Positions 27,600 to 38,861 of a stretch of 64,000 nt of DNA are shown here, piece after piece. Source of the stretch: Hymenolepis diminuta. Lineage: Eukaryota > Platyhelminthes > Cestoda > Cyclophyllidea > Hymenolepididae. The translations under genes and the position numbers were made by a program. The stretch lies in contig CAADRB010000016.1 in assembly GCA_900708905.1 (NCBI GenBank), positions 693,614-757,613 on the forward strand, in the 5' to 3' direction. The notes under the pieces were generated by a model. It was given only the letters and a program-made list of their open reading frames with translations. It did not search any database and was not told where the DNA came from. Every line of letters begins with the position of its first letter. Positions within the stretch are counted from its first letter, which is position 1.

Positions 27600-29000
27600 A
27601 ATACAAGTCGAATTAGTAAAATACAGATCAAGTAAAAATTGACCATATGAAACAAATGAAACATCACGCAATATAGTACCCTAAGCAGCTTGCCAATTCG
27701 AGGAAATACAAGTTGAAGTACTCGTACGGATTAATTACGCGAGCGGCTAAATATTAACCAATCAGATATGCGGCAACAGAAGTATCACAAAGAGCACAAT
27801 TTTGAAAAAGTAAATGAATTTTTGAGTGAAAATATTTTATCAAAGATATTTTCGTAGAACTATCAAGAAAGTTATCATTTTAATTTATAAGCTATCGGTT
27901 AATAGAGAATTATTTACAAATGAATAACTAAAATAAATCAATAATAATGTCATAATTATTTCGGAAATTTGTAAAAATTAAGTCCTAGATACAGCATTTC
28001 AACTTCTTCGAAGCAAATTTATTAAGAAAATTTATTTGTAGAATTGTCTTTGCATTTACAAAAACAAGTTAGATTTACTAATACATAAATACGTATAGGT
28101 GTATATTTACTGCCCCGAATCAGATCGACTAAATGGTCAGCAAGGGGCTCGAAGTGAGACTCCATCCCCATACGGATAACAATATAAATATTATTTTAAT
28201 CAAGAAAGTGGCTTTGCGGAGGCTTTACAATTAAGCATTTTTTTGGCGTAAATTCAAACATGAAAATGGATGCGCAGTGAATTAATTCCCATGTATGTGC
28301 CAATTTCCAGAGTCTTTACTAACTAAATCAGAGAAAATTTGAAACCAATATCAAATTGAAGAGTTTAAACATTTTAATAAGTCACATTGCATCAAGTTAT
28401 CTAAATCGGAAATCGGGAGATTATCAATATTCATAAATGAGTTAATTACTAAATATATTTTTACCGAAATTAATATTTTAATGGTGGAACATGAATATGT
28501 TATTGATGGGGCAACATAACGCCCATTTTGTAATTTTGCCTCAAATTCATAAGACATAAAAGTACTGTAAATATTGCCTGCGATTTCCAAAATGAATATT
28601 GCAGTTTCACAAGAGCTTATAGTTTTTATAATCATAATTCTTAAAACGATGTTTTTCTAAGCTATTGAAACTTTCATTTGTTTTCACAGATTTTCTGTAA
28701 TTAAAGTTTTCAAATGAAAATTAATTCAGATATTAAGCTTGGTTAAACTTAGATATTATTTAATTGGAGGTCTTCCAAAAATTTCCGCTCGTTAAAACTC
28801 TTGAAAATTGAAGTCATTATTGCATTATATTTGAATAAATTTACAGCAATTAATTAAAAATCTAGATGAAATAAAAAGCGAAAATGTTTATATAATTTTT
28901 GATTTCGGATTTGTCGGTTACGTCGACATTTTGGTACCTTACATTCTTTGTTTGTATTGTCATTTTGCCATGCGGGTACTTTATAATACACACATTACAC
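27600..29000. other. intergenic region between divergent DCTN4 and bystin
   Basis: AT-rich 1.4 kb between the 5' ends of two divergently transcribed genes, so it should hold both promoters. I see AT-rich runs but no motif I would call with confidence, and no gene. Confidence 0.4.
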
Positions 29001-29017
29001 AGTGAGACAGTGTGGAC

Positions 29018-31671
29018 ATGCCTAAACCAGGGACTAAGCGGAAGCATCAAGAAATCGATGAGACACAAGTTGGAAAACTCTTTACCTTTATTTTTTGTAG
29101 ACACTTGATGAGCGGTCTGTCAAAAAACTGCATAAGCTTATGCAGCAATCAAAAGATGATTTCGGACTGAACGAAAAGTAAGTGAAATCATTTCCCATTT
29201 TGTCTAATATTAGGAATTCAAAGGCAGAAGATCTGAAAATTGATGAAGTGGAATCTGAAGATGAGGAAATAAATGAGAGAAGGAAAAATCTAATCTTTTA
29301 TGACGATGACGGAAACGAATACGACGAAGATTGGGACAAGTTTTTCCAACCTAACACTGATAATAGTGAACTTCTCCAAAATATTGATGAAGCAAAGTTA
29401 TTGGTTGCTGAGGAGTTAACAGAATATTGCGGCAGTCTTGCTAGCGATTTTGATGACTTTCAAGCTGCTGGAGATATCGGAGATCTTCCAGAAGATCTTC
29501 AAAATCACATTCGACTCCTAAAGGATGTTCTTACGCATTATCGTAGTGGACCTCTGCCTAAAACTGTTAAGATGTTGCCTCATTTGCCTGGATACGACAG
29601 CCTATTGGAAATGCTTTCACCTTTAGATTGGACAAATCATGTTTATCCCAAGATGGTTAAAGTTTTTTCAGCTAAGGGCGGACAACAGGCAATGCAGTAC
29701 GTTTAGCTTTACATTTTTATCAGCTTTATTTTAGTCAGTTCATGCGAATTTGTATACCTTTTTTCTTCTCAGCTTTTATGAAAACTACTTGCTGCCAAAA
29801 GTGCGGAATGATATTTCAGAAAATCGTCGACTTTGTGTTCAGCTTTTCGATTCTCTTATTTTGTCGATCTTCCGTACCGAAGAATTTTTATCAAGCATCT
29901 TCTTACCTTGGATTAGGGTAGGCATTTTATCCATCTATAATGTTGAATCTTATTTTTGTCATAAAACTAATCGTGCTTGTCTGCTACAGTCTGAGATGAC
30001 CAAAACGGAGGGAATTATCTTGTCTCATCTCGTAAAGAAGGCTTCAATCAGGGCTCATTTCTCTTCTGTTGCTCTTGTGCTTGTCTTGGAGGAAGAATTC
30101 TCTATTCCACGTTCCATGGTGATTGAAGCGATTCTTAAAAAGCGCTACTTCCTTCCTGAGAAAGCGATCGCATGTCTTGTCAAATATTTTGTCTCGTAAG
30201 TTTACTCATTGACAAAATTCGTTTTATTTCCAAATGAGGGTAATCATTCTTAAATTACTTTTTATTCAACTATCTTGCGATCAATCGGACTTAACCGTTA
30301 CTGAATTTTTAGATACAAATAAATGTGTTGTTATCAGTCATGTCATAGTGTGTTTACTTTCACAGATAACATGTGTTCGAAACCCTTCAGTGCATATCCA
30401 TTTAGTAATATGGCTATCTAATTTTAAAAATAAGTTTGTCTGATAGATGGAAATCGAATACTAATTTCCAGTAGTGTTGGTGGAAATGTGGGCAACACAT
30501 GTGTCTGCCAAGTTAGAGGTCACGATACCCAGTGAATTATTTACCATCCTGTTTGATTCTGGTCACCAGTAGAGGTGGCAGAATATGAGTTTCCCGCAAG
30601 GTTTCGATACTTGTACTATAGTACTTATTGATGCTAATGGTTGTTTAACTCATTGGATGCTAATCTTGGTCTTACAGTTATATTTTAATCCCTAAGCTAT
30701 TAAGACTTCAAGTAACTTCTTAAAGATTATTAATGAGGTAATATTCCATTATCTGGATAGCCACCCGTCTTCTTATCTAATTCTGAAATACTGGCTATTT
30801 GGATGTATGCGTATGTACAGGAAATACATCCTCTCATGTCAATTTTTAATGTTATTTGGACTTATTTGACCTGTCCTCTTAGATTCTAGTGCCTTTCTAC
30901 TGAAATAGTTTCAATAGGTGTAGTAATATACTGCATTAAATCTCTGTCTTGAATTTAACTGTTTAATTATCTGAAATATACACATATCCACGGCATAATG
31001 ATTTATTATTGGTATGTCATTGTCTTCAAATTAATATAACGTTGTCATTGTTTTACGCCTAGCTAACCAAAACGGCTCATGTGTTTTACCATTATCGTCT
31101 ATATTCTAGCCACTTACTCAGATTTCGAGACCGATGCTTGTCGGTGCACATCCATTTTGGAGAATGGCCACCTGCTCTGGCCAATAAAGTAGCAGACTTG
31201 AAATTTCTCATTAGGAAGATTCCATGGAACAACACATCTATCCAAGAAGAGCGTTAACGTATCCCTAAATTGGCTTTCGAGTTAGATTCTCAACTACCGT
31301 TTGTTTGATACCGATAACAAGCGATATTTCTCATTGCAAAAATCTAAGATGGCCTTTCTCTGCCTATTAAACGCTAAACTCAGGAATTGCTATCGTGTTT
31401 CGTTTCACATTACTAAATCTGTCTTGCATTTTCTAATTATTTTAATAGGTTTGCAGATAGGGATTGTTCAATGCACTTTACAGCCGAAGGTAGAATGCCG
31501 GTTACATGGTTCGCAAGTTTCCTGACTTTCTTGGAATTCTATCGCGAGGGAATTTCACCAGAGGAGAGAATGGAACTCGTGAGAGTCTGCAAACGCCATC
31601 AGCATCCCTCTATCACACCGGACATTCGGGGATTTATTGGCCTTATTCCCACCTCCCAGAAAAAAGTCTAA
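29018..31671 (+). CDS. BYSL: bystin (40S ribosome biogenesis factor, Enp1 orthologue)
   Basis: Bystin/Enp1 is a nuclear and cytoplasmic factor needed for pre-40S maturation. Six exons: 29018-29068, 29101-29177, 29214-29696, 29773-29917, 29990-30195, 31461-31671. Introns are 32, 36, 76, 72 and 1265 bp, all GT-AG, and phases agree (1173 bp, 390 aa; human is ~437). The N-terminus is charged and acidic (YDDDGNEYDEDWDKFF). The bystin domain starts at HYRSGPLPKTVKMLPHLPG and continues with FYENYLLPKVRNDISENRR, SEMTKTEGIILSHLVKKAS, KKRYFLPEKAIACLVKYF and MPVTWFASFLTFLEFY, ending at KKV-stop. Two features are less certain: the 32 bp first intron, and the exon 6 acceptor, where gatag is chosen because it alone preserves phase. 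The gene looks intact. Confidence 0.92.
30490..30620 (+). repeat. SINE copy (partial) in bystin intron 5
   Basis: Contains gttagaggtcacgataccca, a decayed box B region, then gtgaattatttaccatcctg, and later ggcagaatatgagtttcccg with gcaaggtttcg, matching the body of the SINE at 24.1 kb. The 3' part is missing or unrecognisable. Confidence 0.5.
31120..31290 (+). repeat. SINE copy in bystin intron 5
   Basis: Shares gtgcacatccattttggag, aatggcca, aggaagattccatggaac, atctatccaagaagagcg and ccctaaattggctttcgag with the other family members. The head is truncated or decayed. Confidence 0.6.
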
Positions 31672-32192
31672 ACTTTGATCTAGTTTGTCATGTAAATAAG
31701 ACACTTGTTTATGAAATGGTAATAACTAGCTAAGTTACTATGTAGTTTAAAGTAGCGGGCTAAATATTAGGGTAATTAGATGTAAAACTAAAGAGTGTAA
31801 AAAGAAATTCGGAAAAAATAGAGGGAGGACTTCACAGTAGGTGGGAGAAGCTTCAGGTAGGAGGAAGCTGAGTGAGGGACCTGACTGGGAGTTGTTCGTC
31901 GGTAATTGGAGATGATATACTCAAGTCGATGTGTGATAGAATCCAGGGACGTCAGAGTCAATCAGGGAGGAAGATTACACCTGGATGCTTATAAAAAAAG
32001 GTGAATGTACGTTTGTACGATCCAACTGTTGGTCTTCTCGTTAAAGGCCGTTGTTTCTTGTTGGCCTTAGGAATATCATTAGTCGTAGGAGGGGTTATCG
32101 AGTGTACTTTGATTAAATCCTAAACCAGAATTAGACCTACTCTAAATTAGTGTAGTATTCGGAGCAATGACTTCTGCGCTACTTTTATTTAA

Positions 32193-32462
32193 GTGGGTAC
32201 TCAAACCCATTTACTTCTTTCCATTTCCGGCTCTCATCCATTGTTTCTTATCTTCGAAATATTCACTGAATTCGGCAGTCCAATAGGATCTCGCATACGC
32301 ACTAGAACATATTGGAAAGTGCAACTGATCACGCACCGACGTCTCCCAGTCAGCAACATTGCATCAAAACTTGAGCGCGTTGTTTTCACACATATAATTA
32401 GTAATTATTTGCAAGAAATGCACTCCTCTCCATGTTTCCAGTCGTTTTTTTGGCATAGCTAG
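32193..32462 (+). mobile_element. non-LTR retrotransposon reverse-transcriptase relic
   Basis: An 89-codon plus-strand frame whose second half resembles the early fingers part of LINE-type reverse transcriptases: RLPVSNIASKLERVVFTHII, then SNYLQEMHSSPCFQSFF, with the P-V-S-N-I-x-S-K-x-x-E order typical of this region. The frame stops before any palm motif, and no catalytic YxDD is present. It is a short dead fragment, and the assignment rests on pattern memory. Confidence 0.45.
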
Positions 32463-32959
32463 TCTAAGTCGGGAGTATTTATGCTAGAGGACTTTAATAG
32501 AAGCTAATTTAATTTGCCTGAAGCTAGTTGGACTCTGAGGGGATTACGCAGAAATTCGTCAAGGGTTTATTTGTGCATTATCCACACCACAGTAAAAACT
32601 AAATCATTTTCCTCAAAATAGGCATTTAAATGAAAAACATTGTGAGTACTCTCATCTGGATTGACTTATCCCCTTTCCACAAATAAATTATAGCCCAACC
32701 ACACCTTTCCAAATTTATAAATTTGACTCGGCCTGATTTCTTCATCATCAATTTCTTCATTTCTGCCTATTTCGTCCGTGTTTTGGTGTTTGTCTTAGTC
32801 ATAGAGCTTTCGCGTGATTATAATTCACATAAATGTATTTTTTGCATGGCCATGAGCAATGCGGGTTCGTGAAGCATCCGAGGACACCTCACGCAATTTT
32901 AGAAAAAACAGAAAATGAAACTGTTAATGGTCGAAATTTACAATTTCATGAAATAAAAC

Positions 32960-33700
32960 AAATAAATATAATATTAACATAGGTTTTATTCTGTACATCC
33001 TCCTTCGGCTTCTATCACCGACTCAATTTGAATTCGAAAATGACTGCAAACTTTCATCAGTGGTTTTTATTGATGTTCTCCATTGCTCGAGATATTGCTT
33101 TCATCAGAAAGGAGGATTTGGTGTTATGGGGATGCTCATTAACTTCCTTTTCAACCACGCCCAGCCCCACACACAGTAATCCTTTGGATTACTGGGTCTG
33201 GTGAGTAGTTAAGGGGGCAGACATGAGCTTGGTGTGACATGACGATGAAAATTCTCGGCTATCCATCTAACCGTGGGATTTGAGAGTTTCACGGGATAGA
33301 GCCGAATCTTGTTGGGAGACATAGGGGAGTCCTCCTCCATTAGCTACGCCGTCTATCCAAGGTGGCATAGCAATGATTTGAAGAGTCTCTATATAGGCAT
33401 CCGCATCAACTATAAGGTCCTTTGGAAAAAACTGAGGAGTCATGATGTGCCCCTCCTTTACTGCTAATAACACCGAAAAACATCGCTGTTGGTGGAAATA
33501 CTTCGTGTGCATGCACAACAGTTGGAATTTCGGTGGGGTCTACCCACTCGCACATAGCCACGTATACTGGATTGACTTTTTCGTCCTAGTTGAAATGTTT
33601 TTTTTCCGCCAGAGAAAAACAAAGAACACCTCTGTTCTCCTGGATATTTCAATTTGTTTAAGAGTCATTTTGCACGTATTAGACGATTTTCATTAGTTAT
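32960..33700 (-). mobile_element. Tc1/mariner-superfamily transposase relic
   Basis: Minus-strand, frameshifted transposase. From N- to C-terminal: a DEKVNPVYVAMCEW stretch with the DEK signature near 33570, then an open segment at 33518-33267 (KEGHIMTPQFFPKDLIVDAD, AYIETLQIIAMPPWIDGVA, YVSQQDSALSRETLK). The last part carries the QQDSA form of the second catalytic Asp motif. Around 33110-32985 it ends with AISRAMENINKNH and, after a frame break, an IESVIEAEGG tail. Stop codons and frameshifts separate the parts, so it is inactive. No terminal inverted repeats were identified. It ends 0.65 kb before the left arm of the large inverted repeat. Confidence 0.75.
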
Positions 33701-34719
33701 TTTCGTCGAAATTATCTGACGGCCTTGCCTAAGGACGCAACATTTGTATCCGAGGTCTTGATGTAGAACAATCCTTACGTATTGTTCCTTCAGGCGCTTG
33801 AAGATATTTGACAAGATTTCACTCATGCGCTGTCCTCAAAAACTCAGGTGTTCTGAATGTGTCATCAGAGTATTGACAGAGCTGTTTTCTCCTACTCCTG
33901 GTGGCAAATACATCTCCACTGTTTTCATTCAGCTCCATTCTAACTTTGCAAACGAAAGATTTAGTGAATTTTAGAAATCTTGCAATTCTGAAATTGTCAT
34001 GTTTCGCTTTTATTCACACAATTAAAGTTATAACACATCTTTTCATATCGTCAGCATAGTAGCATCTGGCATGAGATCTTCTGATGTAAAAATACGTTAG
34101 TTTAAAATTAAAAAATACACATGTAATCATATACTTTGTACGCGCTGTATATATTGTATAGGCACCATTATACGTATATATATGCTTAGTACCAAAGCAA
34201 TCTGAAAATTAAAGCAAAAAATCAGTCAATTTTACAATTCTGCACGCATCAAATTAGAGTATTATCATCTTTTAACATTTATGAAATTTGCAAAAGAGGT
34301 CCAACGTTAACAGAATAACATGTATAAACATAATTTTCATTAAAACGGTCTTGAAGAGTGAACTTCGCATATGAATAATTTTCCCGAGAATTCAAGCCAT
34401 GAAAATTTTGTCGTCAATAATTGGCACTTTGCATTTCTTTACCAATATTTTCATCGTAGGAAAGGTGATAAAAATCTTTTCATCTTCTTTTTTAAAATCA
34501 TTTAAAGCATCTTAAAAAAGTTTGAATTTATATCTTTTTATTCAGCTTTTATATATCTGTTCGAATTGGGGATGACTTCCGTATTGATAGGTCTAATTTC
34601 AAATTGCGTTTGTAATTTTAAAAAATTCTGGAACAGTTCGATAACTAACATTTTTATTGTCAGTTGAAATTACCTTGCTTGTCGACGTGGTAATGAAAAA
34701 TTACTTAATATTTAAAAAA

Positions 34720-36900
34720 AATGATAGCAAAAATGTCTCCGAAAAAAGATAAACTTGAACAAATCGTACAAAACTGCTAGAAAATTTCGTGAAACAGATG
34801 GAATATAGAGAAATTATGACGCAACAATATGAGGAAATCTTCTTGAAACCAATGGAACAATTTACGAAGAATCCGAACCTGAATCCTGAGCACTCAGATA
34901 AATCCATCCCTAACAACTTTGTTTTACAGATCAATGAAGTTAACCATGGTCCAGAGGTGGACCTTGCTTTTGATAACTGGTTTGATAAACGCAAGGATGT
35001 GTTCAGAAAAGATCTGGCTGACATCCCCGAGGAGAAAAGATTTGGACTCCTTCTTCGGCGATTGGTGACTGCGGAACACAAGAAGCTAAAAAGCTACGTT
35101 CATCCATGTTTAGACGAGTTTATCGATTCTCCTTTTTTTCTATAACCATCCTGTTTCATTTAAAAGTGTACCTGTACTCATAGCCTCACGCACGTCCTTG
35201 CCTTAGTGATTCATATAAATTGCGTTTATTTCCACTCACATGCACAAACGCAGACACACGCTGCTCGTACATTCTCCTTTCATCTCCTCTATTTCTCTCT
35301 CGAGTCCTCATCTTCGTCTATTCAACACACTTCGACCTACGCAACACTGTGTGTTCTAATTTTTGGAACTGTTGTTTGTTAACTTTCACAACACAGAGAG
35401 GCGAAATGCCGGATCGATACGAAGGATAATTTAAAGAAAAAGAGGACTGCTGGAAAACCTACTGGATCTTTCAATTCTCACAGTGTTGTCAGTTCAGCCT
35501 ACGAAGACATAAGTTCTAATAGGTGACAGTATTCAACCTTGATAATTATTGATCTTTCACCTCAAGAAAAACATGGAGAACCAGTGCTGAAACCGATAGA
35601 CCATATGGTTCGAAACGCTTCTGGTGATTCCTTGAAACTGGAAGGTGAACTTGACTGTCAAGTTTGTTATGATGATCAGAAAATTACTGCAAAATGCTTC
35701 GTAAAAAGCAATCTGATTTGGATCTTCTGAATTCTGATTGGTTAAACCAATCGAAGCTGCTGAAACAGATCATCCACTTCCTTGCCGAAAAATCACCTGC
35801 TATTCGGGTGGAAGAATCAAAAGTCAGCTCGAAGTAGGTGAGAAATCGGAGTGAAATTCACAGGAAGAATTCCAGCGAAGCCGTTAATAAAACATGCATG
35901 AGAAGCGAATCCGATACAGAAGTGAGTGAAGATGAAGTGAATATAATCAAACAATTTCCTTCAGTTTTCAGAGACAAATAGCGTCTAAGAATGGATAAAG
36001 ACAGAACTGCTTGTCAAAGTGCTGCTAGAAGCCCTTAACGCGAAAGAACGATGCCTTGGTCCCCAGCAAAGACACTATGGAGTAGAATGCATGTGGATTT
36101 TGCTGGTCTCATTAATGACATCGTCTACTTAGTCTTGGTGGACTTGCATTCCAAGTGGCCGGGAGTAATATCAATACCATCAACGCTTACTGCAACGATT
36201 ATCAGCGCATCTTCATGGCACACGGCTTCCCATAAATTCCGACATCAGACCGTGGAAAATGATTTTGTTTGTCGCAACACGATGAATACTGCAAACAAGA
36301 AACGGTTGATTGCATCCATACGTCCCCATATCAGCCAAGATCAAATGGCCAAACAGAATGATTTGTCGACACGTTCAAATGGGCCCTGTTAAAAGCAAAA
36401 GGGGAGGGAGTGACGTAGAAAGCTATTCGAAAGTTCCAACTGCCCTAGAGGACGCTTCCTCATCCGATACTCGGTGGTAAATCATATGCAGGACTATAAT
36501 TGAGATGAGCAGTTCGAACCATCAACCATGCTATGATGTCGTAGTAGAGGCGTGTTCACTGTCAATGATCTCGTGCTTGCTTATGATTTCCGAATTGGTT
36601 ATTCCTTCATGACAATAAGTATGGCTGGGAAAGGTCACTTAATGAAATTCAAGTAAATGACGCTAGTTGAATCAGGCATAGAAATCAATCGAGGATAAGT
36701 ACTGTGGGAAGTAAATAAATGCCGGCATCAACCCCACTTTACCACACCTTGGACACTATTAGACTTACAGCAAGTGAATCCGATAAAACCAGAGAAAGAA
36801 CTCCAGATTCTCCGCTCAAAAAGGACACTTCAGATGAGATCGCATTTGAAATAATACTAGGAAGAAATATGTTGTGGAAGGGGAGGTGTCAAGAAGGAAT
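34720..36900 (+). mobile_element. internally deleted Ty3/gypsy retrotransposon, left-arm copy
   Basis: Decayed element in the plus orientation. A gag-like frame lies at 34789-35145 (FDNWFDKRKDVFRKDLADIP, RFGLLLRRLVTAEHKKLKSY), with a short upstream start at 34732 in another frame. A protease C-terminal piece lies at 35539-35727 (SLKLEGELDCQVCYDDQKIT). The integrase zinc-finger end and core are at about 36000-36392 (MHVDFAGLINDIVYLVLVD, HSKWPGVISIPS), and the integrase tail near 36560-36710 (FTVNDLVLAYDFR, IRHRNQSR). The first catalytic Asp is kept, but the second motif is lost (NDFVCRNTM). Reverse transcriptase and RNase H are absent: the sequence passes from about 35990 straight to the integrase finger. 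A purine tract gaaggggagg followed by TGT at 36887 suggests the 3' LTR start. Confidence 0.75.
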
Positions 36901-38080
36901 TTAAAGTATTCAAATAATTAAATGCTTTTTTGTTATATTATGATATTTCATGATATTATAATTTATTTTATATTTCCTTCCTTTCCATATTGAACACAAC
37001 GTTTAATTATAAAGTTTTTTGCCTGAACTAATGAATAACCTTGACCATGGAATAATTTTCGCATTCAAAATTCTAAGATCTTTCAAATTTGTCTCCTCGA
37101 CTCCTCTCTCGACAGCTATTTTTGCTGGATATTTTGGGATTGTTTGCCGAAATTACACTAATGCAGCTGTGTCAAATTAGCGGTCATGAGGGCATTGGAT
37201 TCTTATAAAACGGTGTATATTTTATGGTCGATGGTGATGGTTGCCTGCCAATGCGTCCGCGTGAAGTATGTAGCTGACCACTTAAATGGGTGTCAGATTT
37301 AAGCGAAGCTGTTATTCATAAATTATTGTTCATAAATCAAAATTTTTTCAGTTGCAATTCGAAAGAGGCAGTTTTAATTAGTGTTATTACATTAAATTAT
37401 TAAAGATGGTTGTCGTGTAATTAGATACATTTCCTGGATGTTTATACATTTGAAAAATGTTAAATAATATTATTATAATTAAGATTAGAAGTATAAAATC
37501 CTCGAATTTGGTGTGAACTCTGGTACAAATAATAATTTCAATTACTGAAATGATCGAATACGTGTATTTGTCAAATGAAATGAAACCAAGTTTCTACTTT
37601 TTCACAATCGTCTCATTTAAACCTATTTAATCAATGAATTAATAGTAATACAATATTATTAAACAGAATGCTTAAATAACTCGAACATATATGATAATGA
37701 CAAGATATTGTAAAATTTTGTTTGAATTATGGACAGGATATGCCATAATTAAGCAGCAGCACTGTAAATCATCGTCATACATCACTGGGAGTAAGGATTC
37801 AATTTGTTCCGATACAATGGTGTTTTTCGCACACCGTGTAGGGCCACACAGGTTTCCTTGAAGCTACGTAGAAGTTGATACGAAAGCGTGGCCTGCGCTT
37901 TTATTTACTGGGGTATCACAGGGAAAGCCTTATATAAAAAAATGGGGTTTTTCATGCATGCCCAACTCCAAATCACGCTCATTTGAAGAAAATAGATATT
38001 CTCCAATTTTTGGTAAACCGAGGAGTACATGTTATAAGAGCCATCTACTATCAGAATGCAAACAGTTGAATTATCTTAAT
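36900..38080. other. AT-rich stretch in left arm, no gene seen
   Basis: About 1.2 kb of AT-rich sequence following the inferred 3' LTR start of the gypsy remnant; part of it may be LTR. No open frame of interest. It mirrors 51869-53049 in the right arm. Confidence 0.4.
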
Positions 38081-38639
38081 AGTGAAGGCCTGTCCTGAAC
38101 CCAACTCTCCATCAAGCAGAATAATAATTTTGGCAAACGTATTTCAGGAAAGTTTTTTTAATTTGCGGCAGTTAAGTGTAAGTAGGTTTCGAGTTGTGAG
38201 TGCGAGAATGGTATTGCAATCTTATCGTTTTCACTCGCCGGGTATTGATTGGGATCTACAGTTCATGCAGTTAAAAACTACACCAGCTCAGTTAGTTTTA
38301 TCCACCTTACGATGGCATTTTGTAGGCTAAAGCAAAGCACATCTGTTAAAGCTGGTCGTTTCAACAAAGTGCTTGAAAACTTTGCCGCCAAACAGGGCAC
38401 ATTAGTTCAAGCAGACTTATCCTCCCCGGAACTTCTTAATCGCATATCAATTCAAATACGTAACCAAAAGTTATAGACTATGCCAGCATTGCCTAATTTC
38501 AAATTACCAGGACCAATATTTTTAAATTGTAATTGAGCTTAACTAAGCGATAGTACAAATTTCTCAAGCCATGGAGTTGTAGTGACAAAGTTTATTGAAC
38601 TTTTACCAAATTAAGGATTTCCTCTCGGTCCTCCCACAT

Positions 38640-38760
38640 CAACTAATTCAGTGACATGGGCTAACTTCGAACCCGGCCACAATGATATTGCTCTTCTGGC
38701 GATGATAAAATCTGTCCAACAGTCAAATACATATATATACCTCCCCCGTGTGCCTACACA
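38640..38760 (-). repeat. tRNA-like box B motif, possible SINE or tRNA pseudogene (left arm)
   Basis: On the minus strand there is ggccgggttcgaagttagcc, a good match to the polymerase III box B consensus, with no convincing box A at tRNA spacing and no cloverleaf I can fold by hand. It is probably a tRNA-derived relic. The mirror copy is at 51189-51309 on the plus strand. Confidence 0.3.
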
Positions 38761-38860
38761 CCTGAGGGATGACTCTTCATGTATTTCCGGAATCACTCTT
38801 TATTCCCATTCCCCATGACAATACCTCGGTTTTTCGTCCACGTAGTCGCAGTGACGTCTT

Positions 38861-38861
38861 N
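38861..38861. other. ambiguous base (n) in left arm
   Basis: Single unresolved base in gtcttnttggt. Its mirror partner at 51088 (accaanaagac) is also n; 38861 + 51088 = 89949, the symmetry constant of the inverted repeat. Confidence 1.

Noticed and set aside
27128..27601. 157-codon plus-strand frame
   Set aside because: It is the antisense of DCTN4 exon 1, whose minus-strand zinc-rich protein is clearly the real product.
29101..29177. Alternative reading of bystin exons 1-2 without the 32 bp intron
   Set aside because: Reading through runs into stops within about 45 codons and loses the charged N-terminal helix, and removing 32 bp restores phase with exon 3.
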